From: Pyrinomonadaceae bacterium
GTDB taxonomy: Bacteria > Acidobacteriota > Blastocatellia > Pyrinomonadales > Pyrinomonadaceae
Direction: 5' to 3'
DNA length: 64,000 bases
Assembly: GCA_014380365.1 (NCBI GenBank)
Contig: JACMJZ010000034.1
Coordinates: 62,001 to 126,000, forward strand
The translations under genes were made by a program, and so were the position numbers. This document shows, piece after piece, positions 54,778-63,188 of this stretch. Each line of letters starts with the position of its first letter. Position 1 is the first letter of the stretch. The notes under the pieces are model-generated. The model saw only the letters and a program-made list of their open reading frames with translations. It searched no databases and was not told the origin of the DNA.

Positions 54778-54885
54778 GTAATTTCGCTAGCCTTTATTTA
54801 CCGGAAGCCATTCAAAGGTTGGCCGACTGGGAACAAAATGATATGTCAGTGATCTCTGTGTCCTCTGTGGTGAAACAATCTCCGC
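54717..54885. repeat. CACAGAG inverted repeat around the folC stop
   Basis: Left arm CACCACAGAGGCTACAGAGA (from about 54718) inside folC; right arm TCTCTGTGTCCTCTGTGGTG (about 54853-54873). The arms face each other across about 110 bases that include the folC stop codon. Confidence 0.8.
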
Positions 54886-54906
54886 CACGTCCTGAAGGGA
54901 ACAATC

Positions 54907-55476
54907 ATGACTTCTACAGAACACCCCCAAATTCTTAAGAGTGTAGAGATTTTTCGCGGCCGTGTGTTTGAGGTAACGCTGGACACGATTAGGGAGGGCG
55001 ACACAACCTACGAGCGCGAGGTAGTGCATCACCCGGGCAGTGCGGTGATCATTCCGATCTTTGACGACGGGACGATCGCACTCGTTCGGCAGTACCGACA
55101 CCCGGCCGTTCGTTACCTGCTGGAGGCGCCGGCGGGCACCTTGGAGCGTGGCGAAGCGCCGGAAGAAGGCGCTGCTCGCGAGCTGGAAGAAGAGCTGGGC
55201 TTTGTGGCCGGGCGACTCGAAAAGTTAACCGAGTTTTTTGTGTCGCCTGGGTTTTGTGAAGAGAAGATGTGGGTTTACCTGGCTACGGAAATGACGCAGA
55301 CCGAGCAGCGACTCGAAGATGATGAGATTGTTGAGGTCGTGCGAATCCCCTTCTCGCAAGCGTTGAGCATGATTACGACCGGTGAGATAGACGACGCCAA
55401 AACCATCATCGGTGTGATGCTGGCGGCGCCGCGGGTTGGTCCCTCAATGTTGGAGGCTGACTACCCGGCGGTATGA
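54907..55476 (+). CDS. Nudix hydrolase, ADP-ribose pyrophosphatase type
   Basis: A 189-residue protein with a complete Nudix box: G-x5-E-x7-REL-x-EE-x-GF in 'GTLERGEAPEEGAARELEEE' (about 78-97). An N-terminal strand domain ('FRGRVFEVTLDTIREGDTTY') and 'VPSPGFCEEK'-like segment place it with ADP-ribose/ADP-sugar pyrophosphatases (NudF-like). It cleaves nucleoside diphosphate sugars such as ADP-ribose; the exact substrate is unproven. Confidence 0.92.
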   Translation: MTSTEHPQILKSVEIFRGRVFEVTLDTIREGDTTYEREVVHHPGSAVIIPIFDDGTIALVRQYRHPAVRYLLEAPAGTLERGEAPEEGAARELEEELGFVAGRLEKLTEFFVSPGFCEEKMWVYLATEMTQTEQRLEDDEIVEVVRIPFSQALSMITTGEIDDAKTIIGVMLAAPRVGPSMLEADYPAV

Positions 55477-55489
55477 ATAACGCCGAACC

Positions 55490-55605
55490 ATGATATCCGC
55501 AGATTACGCGGATTACACCGACCAGGGAAACAGCAACTTCAGGAGAACTCCAGCTGGTTCGACGGCGTCTTTGAATCGGCGCCATCGCGTAATCTGCGGA
55601 CAAGG
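55490..55605. repeat. Inverted repeat ATCCGCAGATTACGC family
   Basis: ATCCGCAGATTACGCGGATT (about 55496-55515) and its inverse GCGTAATCTGCGGA (about 55585-55598) enclose about 70 bases of unremarkable sequence between the Nudix and CPBP genes. Confidence 0.8.
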
Positions 55606-55667
55606 CTTTGGTGTCTTTCGTCTTTCAGTTTGACCCCTCCAGGACAAGTTCATACACTCAATTCATC

Positions 55668-56660
55668 GTGACTAATCATAACGAAGCGACCGCCTTCCCC
55701 TCTATCGCCGAAGCAGAAGCACCCTACTTAAGAGAGCCGCACTTCGAAGCGCCCAACCGTCCTATCGATCCTGATAGGCCGACATGGGGAGTTGGAGGTG
55801 CGCTGTTCGTTTGGTTTGCGAGTCTCCTCCTGGTGGTCTTCGTCCCGTTGGTGTTTCTGATTCCGTATGCCTCACACCGGGGAATCAGTCCCGGTTCGCC
55901 AGACTACCTGCCAGCGTTAACTCAGTTCGCAATGGGCGACAAGACGGCGGTTCTACTTCAAGTAGCAGCGCTCCTCCCGATTCACATTCTGACGGTTCTA
56001 CTCGTCTGGGCGCTGGTCACGCGATTTGGCAAACAGTCGTTTTGGCAGGCGCTGGGATGGGGCTGGGCCCGCGGCTTCCGTTTGTGGTCCTGCATCGGGC
56101 TGGGAGTTTTGCTGTTTATGGTGGCCAGCTTCATGGCCAAATGGCTGGGCGCAGACACACCCACTCAACTCGAGCAGGTCGTCAATAGTTCTTACGCTGC
56201 GCGTGTCGCCATCTCGTTTATGGCCGTTTGTACTGCACCGTTTGTGGAAGAGTTCGTGTATCGCGGAGTTCTTTATTCGGCATTGCGACAGGGGGTGGCG
56301 ACACTGGGCGCCGGAGTTTTCGCGCTTTTCTCTGTGCGCCTAGAACCGAATACGAAGGAGCGAATGGGGATTGTGGGCGCTGTTATCCTCGTGCTGGCGC
56401 TTTTCACCCTGATCCACGTCCCGCAATATTGGCCGAACATGGGTGTCATCGCCGCGGTTGGACTTCTCAGCCTCGTGCTGACGGTAGTCCGCGCTTATTC
56501 AGGCAAGCTGCTGCCGTGCGTAGCGATTCATCTCGTCTTCAATGGGATTCAGGCGGTAATCCTCCTCGTGGAACCCTACGCGCAACGGTTCCTGCCACCG
56601 GGCGCGAAACCGGTTGAGCCAGCCGCAATTATCTTGCCGTTAATCGGAATCATAAACTGA
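55668..56660 (+). CDS. CPBP-family intramembrane metalloprotease
   Basis: A membrane protein with about eight segments of the CPBP/Abi (CAAX-protease-like) family. The glutamate pair and arginine are in 'EEFVYRGVLYSAL' (near residue 192), the first His in 'LFTLIHVPQYWPN' and the last in 'AIHLVFNGIQAVI'. Members cleave membrane proteins or prenylated substrates; bacterial targets are mostly unknown. GTG 55668 is chosen as start; TTG 55608 and GTG 55611 would add about 20 residues from repeat-adjacent DNA. Confidence 0.88.
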   Translation: MTNHNEATAFPSIAEAEAPYLREPHFEAPNRPIDPDRPTWGVGGALFVWFASLLLVVFVPLVFLIPYASHRGISPGSPDYLPALTQFAMGDKTAVLLQVAALLPIHILTVLLVWALVTRFGKQSFWQALGWGWARGFRLWSCIGLGVLLFMVASFMAKWLGADTPTQLEQVVNSSYAARVAISFMAVCTAPFVEEFVYRGVLYSALRQGVATLGAGVFALFSVRLEPNTKERMGIVGAVILVLALFTLIHVPQYWPNMGVIAAVGLLSLVLTVVRAYSGKLLPCVAIHLVFNGIQAVILLVEPYAQRFLPPGAKPVEPAAIILPLIGIIN

Positions 56661-56664
56661 CAAC

Positions 56665-58152
56665 ATGGATTGCGAAGTTGCGGTAGTAGGCGGCGGCATC
56701 GGCGGACTGACCGTCGCTGCCCTGCTGGCAGAACGCGGAGTGGACGTCTGTCTGCTGGAGCGCGAATCGCGAGTGGGCGGGTGCGCTGCTAACTTCGAAA
56801 AGTTTGACTACAGCTTCGAGCAGGGCTACGGCCTATACGCTTCCTGGCAACCCAATGAAATTCACGCTCGCGTGTTTTCCGAGTTGCCGGTTGAGCCTCC
56901 AGAAACACGCTTTTTAGAACCGAGCTACATCGTGCGGCTTCCCGACCAATCCGAAGTCGCTTTGATAAGCAACACGGAGAAGTTTGAAGAAAACCTTCGC
57001 AGCGTTTTTCCGGAGTGTTCCGCCGAGGCCGTGGAGTTTTACCGGAGGCTCGTCGAGGTCGGCGCTGCACTGCGCCGAACGTTCCAACATACGCCAGATA
57101 TCCTTACATCATCTGAAGCACAACAAGCTAACACCTTGCTCCGGGAAGACCGCATTTCCGCCGAAATTATTGGCGCCCCTCAACAGACGACCGCGGACAG
57201 GTTGCAAGCAGTCTCGCAGCGTTTCCGGGGTTTCGTAGACGTGCAATTGCAGGCTCTGGCGCAGGCACCCAGCTCCGTTGTTGGTTATCTTCCCGCTGCA
57301 CTCGCGCTGACCGCGCCGCTCGAGGGAATGTTTGCAATTCGTGGGGGTGCCGGAGCGCTGGCAGATCGTCTCGCCGAATCCATTACGCAAAGCGGTGGAA
57401 GGGTCAGGCTGGATGCACCGGTCCTCAGATTGGCCTACGACTCCGCTGGTCAGGCACGAGGGTTAGATCTGCTGAGCGGTGAGACCTTGACCGCGTCACG
57501 CGCGATCATCAGCAATCTGACTGTTTGGGACACCTATGGAAAACTCATTGGACTCAACCGCACTCCGAGCGTCATCCGACAACAACTGAAGACCTTGCAT
57601 AGCTGGGGAGCTTATCTGCTTTATCTGGCGATGGACGAGGATGCAGCAGAACGAATTGGCTCAGATCATATCCTGGCTCTCACCGAGTGGTCCGGCGAAG
57701 GACAATACGATCCCGAACGTCAACATCTGATGTTTGCCGCCGCACCCGCCTGGGACTCGAGGGCGCCGCTAGGTAAGCGGGCAGTCACGGTGCACGCCTT
57801 CACTGAGGTTGACGACTGGTTCACGTTTCACACGGACGAAACTGAACTGGAGGCGAAAGACCAAACGATGCTTGAACAATGCTGGCAGCGTCTGCACTCG
57901 GCGATTCCGGAGCTGGGCAGCAGCATCGAGGTCATCGACACAGCAACCCCCAGAACATTCTACGATCTCACGCGCCGCAGGCTGGGCATGGTGGGAAGCG
58001 TCGCCCCAGCCCTGCCGGGCTCGCAGTCGTTACCGGGTTACGTAACATCGCTGCCCAACGTCTTCCTGATCAGCGATACGACGTCCCCAGGCGGCCTAGC
58101 AAGCCTCACCCAAGCCGCACTCGTCTTAGCGAATCACCTAACAAACCGTTGA
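56665..58152 (+). CDS. FAD-dependent oxidoreductase, phytoene-desaturase-like
   Basis: A 495-residue flavoprotein. The dinucleotide-binding start 'VVGGGIGGLTVAALLAERGV' (residues 7-26) and 'LLERESRVGGCAANFE' follow the pattern of the CrtI/CrtISO amine-oxidase group. The C-terminal 'NVFLISDTTSPGGLASLTQA' is the second FAD motif. Such enzymes desaturate or isomerise carotenoids or related polyenes, but no carotenoid genes are nearby, so the substrate is open. It begins 4 bases after the protease stop. Confidence 0.88.
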   Translation: MDCEVAVVGGGIGGLTVAALLAERGVDVCLLERESRVGGCAANFEKFDYSFEQGYGLYASWQPNEIHARVFSELPVEPPETRFLEPSYIVRLPDQSEVALISNTEKFEENLRSVFPECSAEAVEFYRRLVEVGAALRRTFQHTPDILTSSEAQQANTLLREDRISAEIIGAPQQTTADRLQAVSQRFRGFVDVQLQALAQAPSSVVGYLPAALALTAPLEGMFAIRGGAGALADRLAESITQSGGRVRLDAPVLRLAYDSAGQARGLDLLSGETLTASRAIISNLTVWDTYGKLIGLNRTPSVIRQQLKTLHSWGAYLLYLAMDEDAAERIGSDHILALTEWSGEGQYDPERQHLMFAAAPAWDSRAPLGKRAVTVHAFTEVDDWFTFHTDETELEAKDQTMLEQCWQRLHSAIPELGSSIEVIDTATPRTFYDLTRRRLGMVGSVAPALPGSQSLPGYVTSLPNVFLISDTTSPGGLASLTQAALVLANHLTNR

Positions 58153-58193
58153 GCGACACACAATTCTCCATCAGATAAAGCCTAAAAAAGTGC

Positions 58194-58236
58194 TAGACAA
58201 GTGAGGATTGTCTGTTGTATAGAGTCAACAGACAAT
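58194..58236 (+). promoter_or_regulatory. gntR promoter overlapped by a perfect palindrome (probable operator)
   Basis: TAGACA (58194-58199), an 18-base spacer and TATAGA (58218-58223). ATTGTCTGTTG (58207-58217) and CAACAGACAAT (58226-58236) form a perfect 11-bp inverted repeat with an 8-base spacer that holds the -10. The ATG follows at once (58237), so the mRNA would be nearly leaderless. Confidence 0.7.
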
Positions 58237-58614
58237 ATGTATATAACCATTGATGAAAGAGACAAACGACCGCTCTATCAGCAGGTTGCGGACGAGATTA
58301 AGGGACTTATTGCCGCCGGAGAGTTACCGCAGGGTTCCTCATTGCCTCCAGTTAGACAGGTTGCGGCTGACCTCGGCGTAAACCTCAACACTGTGGCTTT
58401 TGCCTATCGACGTTTGCAGAAGGAAGGGCTGATAAAGGTCAAGCACGGCTCGGGCGCTCTGGTCACTTCCAGGATGGCCGGCCAGAAACCTGACGATCAG
58501 GTGAAGTCACAGCTCCGAGCTGCCCTGACAGATCTAGTGCTGGCAGGACTGACTCGGGCCGAGATCAGCGCTCTGGTTTCTGAAGTGCTGGATGGCATGA
58601 TCAGAGAAAAGTAA
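58237..58614 (+). CDS. GntR-family transcriptional regulator, YtrA type
   Basis: A 125-residue regulator with an N-terminal winged helix: 'RPLYQQVADEIKGLIAAGEL', 'LPPVRQVAADLGVNLNTVAF' and 'YRRLQKEGLIKVKHGSG'. Only a short helical tail follows, as in the YtrA subfamily, which usually sits with an ABC transporter; none is adjacent here. The ATG at 58237 touches the palindrome that overlaps its promoter, which points to autorepression. Confidence 0.92.
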   Translation: MYITIDERDKRPLYQQVADEIKGLIAAGELPQGSSLPPVRQVAADLGVNLNTVAFAYRRLQKEGLIKVKHGSGALVTSRMAGQKPDDQVKSQLRAALTDLVLAGLTRAEISALVSEVLDGMIREK

Positions 58615-58622
58615 GAACGCCG

Positions 58623-59660
58623 CTAAGGGTTTGGCTGGCGGTCGTTCAAACGTTCCACCTTACCTGCAGCCGCGGCGGGAATGCCTGAAGGCGAGTATGT
58701 TCGTGTCGGATTACCTGAACCGCTGGGTGATCCGCTGGTTGGAGAGCCGGGGGTGTTTCCCGCCGGATACGGTTGGTGGCCACAGCAGTAATTGCCTCCG
58801 TAATAGCCACCGTAAAAGGCGCTGGAGTAGGAATTCCCGTAAGGAGAGCCCCAACCAGAATAAAAGGGCATAAACGTGTAGCAGGCAGTTTTTGGGTTGT
58901 ACACCCACATGCCTCCCGACCGGAACCCACGAGACCAGGGATCGTTGTAGCTGGCCAGCAGAAGACTGACGTCCCGGTTTTTGATCTTCCGGTTGGCCTG
59001 GGCCACTGTTTCCGCCCGCTGTTTGCTCCAGACCTCAAATGTATCGACATTCTTCTTGTCAGCCTTATTGAGTCTGGCTACGGAGAATGTGTGACCGCTG
59101 CTGATTACTACCTTGTCACCACCCTTAATCTTTGTGTGAAAACCTTCGAGCATAACGCGGCCTTTTCTCACAATAAGCTCAGTCGCGTCGCCCGGCACTA
59201 CGTTCACACGATAAAGTCCGCGCCGGACAATGGCCATCCGTGTGTGAGGCGTGGTGACATTGATCAGCAACTCGGTATCATCCGCGCCGGTTACTTCCAT
59301 GATCGCGGTGCCTCTGATTAGCCGCACTTCCAGGTTTTCGATTGAGTTATTAGACAATTCAAACTCGGAATTCTCAGCCAGGCGCATATAAGAACCTGGA
59401 TTGAGAAGTACCTCCACGCGGCCATCCTGGCCAGTCTTCACGACGTCTCCTCGTTCGAGGTCTTCGGTAATCATGAGTTGTTGCCATTCGCCGGTTCCCC
59501 GCCCGCGCACGGTGGCTCGTCCGGTTACTGCGTTGACCCCGCCGGCACGTGCCGAGATAACAAACTTCTCCCGATTCTGCGCGGAGATAAGCAAGGGAAA
59601 GCTAAAAAGCAGCGCCGCGACGAAAAACGAGTGGGTCAGAGGAATGGAGACTTTTCTCAT
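58623..59660 (-). CDS. FecR-domain secreted protein
   Basis: A 345-residue exported protein with signal peptide from ATG 59660 (MRKVSIPLTHSFFVAALLFS). Residues about 45-185 match the FecR domain ('GRVEVLLNPGSYMRLAENSE', 'ATELIVRKGRVMLEG'). The C-terminal third is rich in Gly, Tyr, Ser and Pro and looks disordered, typical of acidobacterial FecR-like envelope proteins. There is no sigma factor or TonB receptor nearby, so iron signalling is unlikely. It is convergent with the gntR gene, 8 bases away. Confidence 0.85.
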   Translation of the reverse strand: MRKVSIPLTHSFFVAALLFSFPLLISAQNREKFVISARAGGVNAVTGRATVRGRGTGEWQQLMITEDLERGDVVKTGQDGRVEVLLNPGSYMRLAENSEFELSNNSIENLEVRLIRGTAIMEVTGADDTELLINVTTPHTRMAIVRRGLYRVNVVPGDATELIVRKGRVMLEGFHTKIKGGDKVVISSGHTFSVARLNKADKKNVDTFEVWSKQRAETVAQANRKIKNRDVSLLLASYNDPWSRGFRSGGMWVYNPKTACYTFMPFYSGWGSPYGNSYSSAFYGGYYGGNYCCGHQPYPAGNTPGSPTSGSPSGSGNPTRTYSPSGIPAAAAGKVERLNDRQPNP

Positions 59661-59775
59661 GAGTTTTTCCTTCGGTTTGGTTCGGTTCAAGCTCGCTGCC
59701 TGGGGAGTCTGATTATAGTCTTGTTGGAAACATTTACAAGTTTTTCAGGTCCGCTTTGAATAACCCCGACACGTC

Positions 59776-61389
59776 TCAGTTTGCATAGTAGCCACGTTTA
59801 CCCCGCGCCACCGCCGCCGGGCGATTGACATTGACCTTTATAGATCGCCATTTGCCGTCTCGAGCCTTATCTGATGGTCGGTAAGCCAGGCTGTAAACCG
59901 TACCCAAATCCGCCACCACGCGTTCATAGGCTCCGGCTAAATCCTGGAGACTTTTCACCTCGTAGAATAAGCCGCCGCCAACACTGGCCAATTCCTGCAT
60001 TTGGTCGTGAGCATCATCGAAAGCCTCAGGCTGCGTATCATCCGGATGCAGAGCAACGTAGCTAGTGTTTAGCCATAACGTATACAGGACGCCATCAAAC
60101 TCCTGAACTCGGCTGAGCAAATCCTGATATGGGAGTCGGGAACCGTCGCCTCGAACTCCCTCAATGCTGCCGTCAAGTCCATCACTCATGAGGACTATGG
60201 CGGTGCGGCGTTTGTTCTGTGTCTCCTGCAACAACAGGGTCGCGGCAAAGTCGGTTGCGTCGTAGAGTTTAGTGTCACCAACTACCGCCGTTTCCATTGC
60301 GTTAACGCGATCGCGCAGAGTCTGGCGATCGAGCGTTAACGAAGAAATCACGGTCGGTTTACCTGCGAAGGTAATGACTCCGATGCGGTCGAAGGAGCGC
60401 GCGGCATTTATGAAGCGCAACGCCGCGGCGCGAATCAGCGCCACCTTATCCTTTGTCGAACCAGAAAGATCGATTAACAGAAGAAGATCAAAAGGAGCTG
60501 CGGAGGATTCGAACTGAAGTATTTGTTGCTCGGCGCCATTTTCGAAGAGTCTAAAATCAGATCGTCCGAGCCCGAGTAGGCCCCGACTTGTGTTGCGGTC
60601 GACGACGCTCATGTTGAGCGTTACCAGTTGCGAATCCACACGGATGACATCGCCCTCGCTGACTTCCTGCGTATCGGAAAGTGGCGCGGGTATACCAGCC
60701 GCCTTATTGCGCGGAGTCAGGGTAAGTGGATCATCTGATTCTTCGTTCCCTCTCTCCCTCGCAACGGCGGGCGCGGCCGCAGTCAACGTGATAGTTCCAC
60801 TTTGGGTGGTAATCCTGAGTGCCTGGCCGCCGGCGCCGACGCGTGACTGCAGTACGTGTCCGCTACTGCTCACAAGTTGTGGAATAGTGGAGTTGATTGA
60901 ACCCTTCGTCGATTTTGCGCTGATGTCGGCGTTTACTGAGGGCGGAAGTTCTACTTTGATATCTCCCGTTAGCGAAGTCATTAAGGCAGAAGATGGAAGG
61001 CCATTCATAACGGAGGTGTGTTTTCCGGTAACGATTTCAACATGCGCATTCTCGGGAACCTTCACAGCAAGTTCGATGGCTGCCACGGGATCGTTACGCC
61101 TGCGAACAACGCTTATAGCAAGCAATCGGAGTCTGTTTTCGATTACAACCGGGGAGCGCACGAATGACGCTCCTGGGTCAAAGAAGGCCGAGACCGAAAC
61201 GTATTTTTCTTTCCAAACTTCAATCCTGACTTCGCCATACTGATTTTCGATACGAATTTGCCCGCCAGCCGGCGCATCGATTTGAACACCTTGATACACG
61301 CTGTTTGAAGGAGTTTGGGAGACGACGGAAAATGCCGGGAACGCGGAAAAAAAAGCGACGCCCACAAGGATGCGAATAAAAAATTGCAT
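59776..61389 (-). CDS. VWA-domain protein, acidobacterial VWFA-related type, secreted
   Basis: A 537-residue exported protein. After the signal peptide comes a beta-helical adhesin-like region (about 30-210) and then a von Willebrand A domain with the metal site 'LLIDLSGSTKDK' (about 306-317), 'VITFAGKPTVIS' and 'IVLMSDGLDGS'. The pattern 'VNVNRP...RGKRGYYAN' at the C-terminus and the linker 'LVTLNMSVVDRN' match the VWFA-related domain described from Acidobacteria. It probably mediates protein or surface binding. Confidence 0.9.
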   Translation of the reverse strand: MQFFIRILVGVAFFSAFPAFSVVSQTPSNSVYQGVQIDAPAGGQIRIENQYGEVRIEVWKEKYVSVSAFFDPGASFVRSPVVIENRLRLLAISVVRRRNDPVAAIELAVKVPENAHVEIVTGKHTSVMNGLPSSALMTSLTGDIKVELPPSVNADISAKSTKGSINSTIPQLVSSSGHVLQSRVGAGGQALRITTQSGTITLTAAAPAVARERGNEESDDPLTLTPRNKAAGIPAPLSDTQEVSEGDVIRVDSQLVTLNMSVVDRNTSRGLLGLGRSDFRLFENGAEQQILQFESSAAPFDLLLLIDLSGSTKDKVALIRAAALRFINAARSFDRIGVITFAGKPTVISSLTLDRQTLRDRVNAMETAVVGDTKLYDATDFAATLLLQETQNKRRTAIVLMSDGLDGSIEGVRGDGSRLPYQDLLSRVQEFDGVLYTLWLNTSYVALHPDDTQPEAFDDAHDQMQELASVGGGLFYEVKSLQDLAGAYERVVADLGTVYSLAYRPSDKARDGKWRSIKVNVNRPAAVARGKRGYYAN

Positions 61390-61463
61390 ACTCTGAATTT
61401 GGATTAACGACTGATTTCAGGGGAGAGTGACCAGAATTTTTCCGAACTACTTGAAGCTTACGG

Positions 61464-62663
61464 CTATCTCTCGATCATATCAAGCATTGAAGGCTCGTCC
61501 GCGGCTTTCGGCGGCGCCGGGGTAGGAGTGGCCATGTCCGCAAGCCTCAGAAGCAGATTATTGGCATTCGTCGCATAAGGCATCGCTCCCACTTGCGTCA
61601 AAACTCCAGTGCGCACCATTTTTTCAATCACACCGTCGAAGGTCTGCATTCCTTCCTGGTCGCCCTGCTCCATAGCGTCAATCAACGACTTGCCCTCGGA
61701 TTCGCCCTTTTCAATGTACTCGCGTGTCCGCATCGTTGACTTCAGAATCTCAATGGCCGCAACTCTCCCTTTTCCGTCCGGGCGGGGTATTAGGCGCTGT
61801 GAAATGATGAAGCGAAAAGTTTGTGCGATGCGGGTGCGTATCACGCGCTCCTCATTCTTGGGGAACACCCCGATGATTCGGTCGACTGTCTTAGAAGCGT
61901 CAATAGTATGCAGAGTTGATAACACCAGGTGGCCTGTTTCGGCAGCCTCTAGCGCTACTTCGATGGTTTCCCGGTCTCGCATTTCACCTACCAAAATAAC
62001 TTTTGGCGCCTGGCGAAGAGCAGCGCGCAAAGCGACTGCAAAATTTGGTGTATCGGAGTGGAGCTCTCGCTGGTGAATAGTTGAGGTCTTGTGTGCGTGC
62101 AAAAACTCGATGGGATCCTCGATGGTGACAACATGGTACGCCTTCGTTTGGTTAATCAAATCAATAATCGCCGCAAGCGTAGAACTCTTTCCGCTCCCAG
62201 TGGGACCAGTTACCAGCACCATCCCGTTCTTAATATCAACAATCTCTTTCAACTGCTCCGGCAAGTCAAAATCAGCAAAGTTCGGAGGGTCGGTGGGAAT
62301 CACGCGCATCACGATGGCGTAAGTGCCACGCTGCTTGAAGATATTTACGCGGAACCGAGCCTCCCCTGGAGCGCTAAAGGAAAGATCGGCGGATCCGGTT
62401 TTTTCGATGCTTTCGTTAGCGGATTCATGGCCACCGATAATTAATTTCGCAATGCTTGCAGTGTGCGCGGGAACGAGTTTTTCCAGTCCAGGAAACCTAA
62501 CCCCTTCGAGCTTGCCGGCCAGTTCAATCTGAGGGGGACGTCCCGGAGAAAACAGTAAATCGCTGACTTTATCTGACGTTTTCAGCATCTGGCGTAGCAA
62601 GGCAAGGAAATTCAGGGGCGGCGGAGTGCTAACCGGAGGTTCCATTGTGATTTGATTGCTCAT
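61464..62663 (-). CDS. pilT: Type IV pilus retraction ATPase PilT-like
   Basis: A 399-residue secretion-type ATPase. 'LVTGPTGSGKSSTLAAIIDL' (Walker A, about 152-171), 'IEDPIEFLH', 'ILVGEMRDRETIEVALEAAE' (Walker B) and 'GHLVLSTLHTIDASKTVDRI' are the PilT/PilU hallmarks. It drives pilus retraction. No other pil gene is in the window. PilT and PilU cannot be fully separated without alignment. The C-terminal tail is Pro/Ala-rich. Confidence 0.92.
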   Translation of the reverse strand: MSNQITMEPPVSTPPPLNFLALLRQMLKTSDKVSDLLFSPGRPPQIELAGKLEGVRFPGLEKLVPAHTASIAKLIIGGHESANESIEKTGSADLSFSAPGEARFRVNIFKQRGTYAIVMRVIPTDPPNFADFDLPEQLKEIVDIKNGMVLVTGPTGSGKSSTLAAIIDLINQTKAYHVVTIEDPIEFLHAHKTSTIHQRELHSDTPNFAVALRAALRQAPKVILVGEMRDRETIEVALEAAETGHLVLSTLHTIDASKTVDRIIGVFPKNEERVIRTRIAQTFRFIISQRLIPRPDGKGRVAAIEILKSTMRTREYIEKGESEGKSLIDAMEQGDQEGMQTFDGVIEKMVRTGVLTQVGAMPYATNANNLLLRLADMATPTPAPPKAADEPSMLDMIER

Positions 62664-62831
62664 CTTCTATTTACTTTCCTTCGGCGGCAAGGTGAAGAAG
62701 TCCTAAGCTGTCTTGCTCGCAAGTTCCTTTTCAAACGAACGAACTCGATCCCCTTCACGTACATCAAAGCACAGGTCAAGCGACAGGGACACTGTTACTT
62801 TCGACTAATCTCAAAGGAGGAGCAGAAAGAC

Positions 62832-63089
62832 ATGGCAACGTACAGAGACCCTATTAGATGCTTTGCCCCATTTGAAGTGCTGGAGCGCCTGCTGGAAATC
62901 CGCACCGAAGCGGGTTTCGCACCTGCCGTGTATCTCCTTTCACTCGATGACCTGGCAGATTACCTCGATGCGTTTGGGTTCGACGTCTATGCTCTTTCGG
63001 AAGCTGAGACTGGGTTTCACTTCGGAAACTACCACGCGCCCCTGGCACCCGGTGGCGATCACGCGCACAACTCGATGACCGCTCATTAA
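62832..63089 (+). CDS. Small hypothetical protein, 85 aa
   Basis: An acidic soluble protein with no motif I recognise (starts MATYRDPIRCFAPFEVLERL). The ATG at 62832 has an AAAGGAGGAG ribosome-binding site, which decides it over the longer frame from 62652. It is followed by a clear intrinsic terminator, so it is transcribed as a single unit. The C-terminal end is His-rich (DHAHNSMTAH). Confidence 0.7.
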   Translation: MATYRDPIRCFAPFEVLERLLEIRTEAGFAPAVYLLSLDDLADYLDAFGFDVYALSEAETGFHFGNYHAPLAPGGDHAHNSMTAH

Positions 63090-63116
63090 TTACAATTGGC
63101 TTGCGTTACTCCGAAG

Positions 63117-63149
63117 GGGAGACAGTGCAACAGGCGCTGCCTCCCTTTT
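63117..63149 (+). terminator. Intrinsic terminator after the 85-aa gene
   Basis: GGGAGACAGTGC (63117-63128) pairs with GCGCTGCCTCCC (63134-63145), with one mismatch and one wobble, around an AACAG loop, followed by TTTT. Confidence 0.75.
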
Positions 63150-63188
63150 GCTTTGCGGCAAAGTCACCCTACACCACGACCAGTTTTC

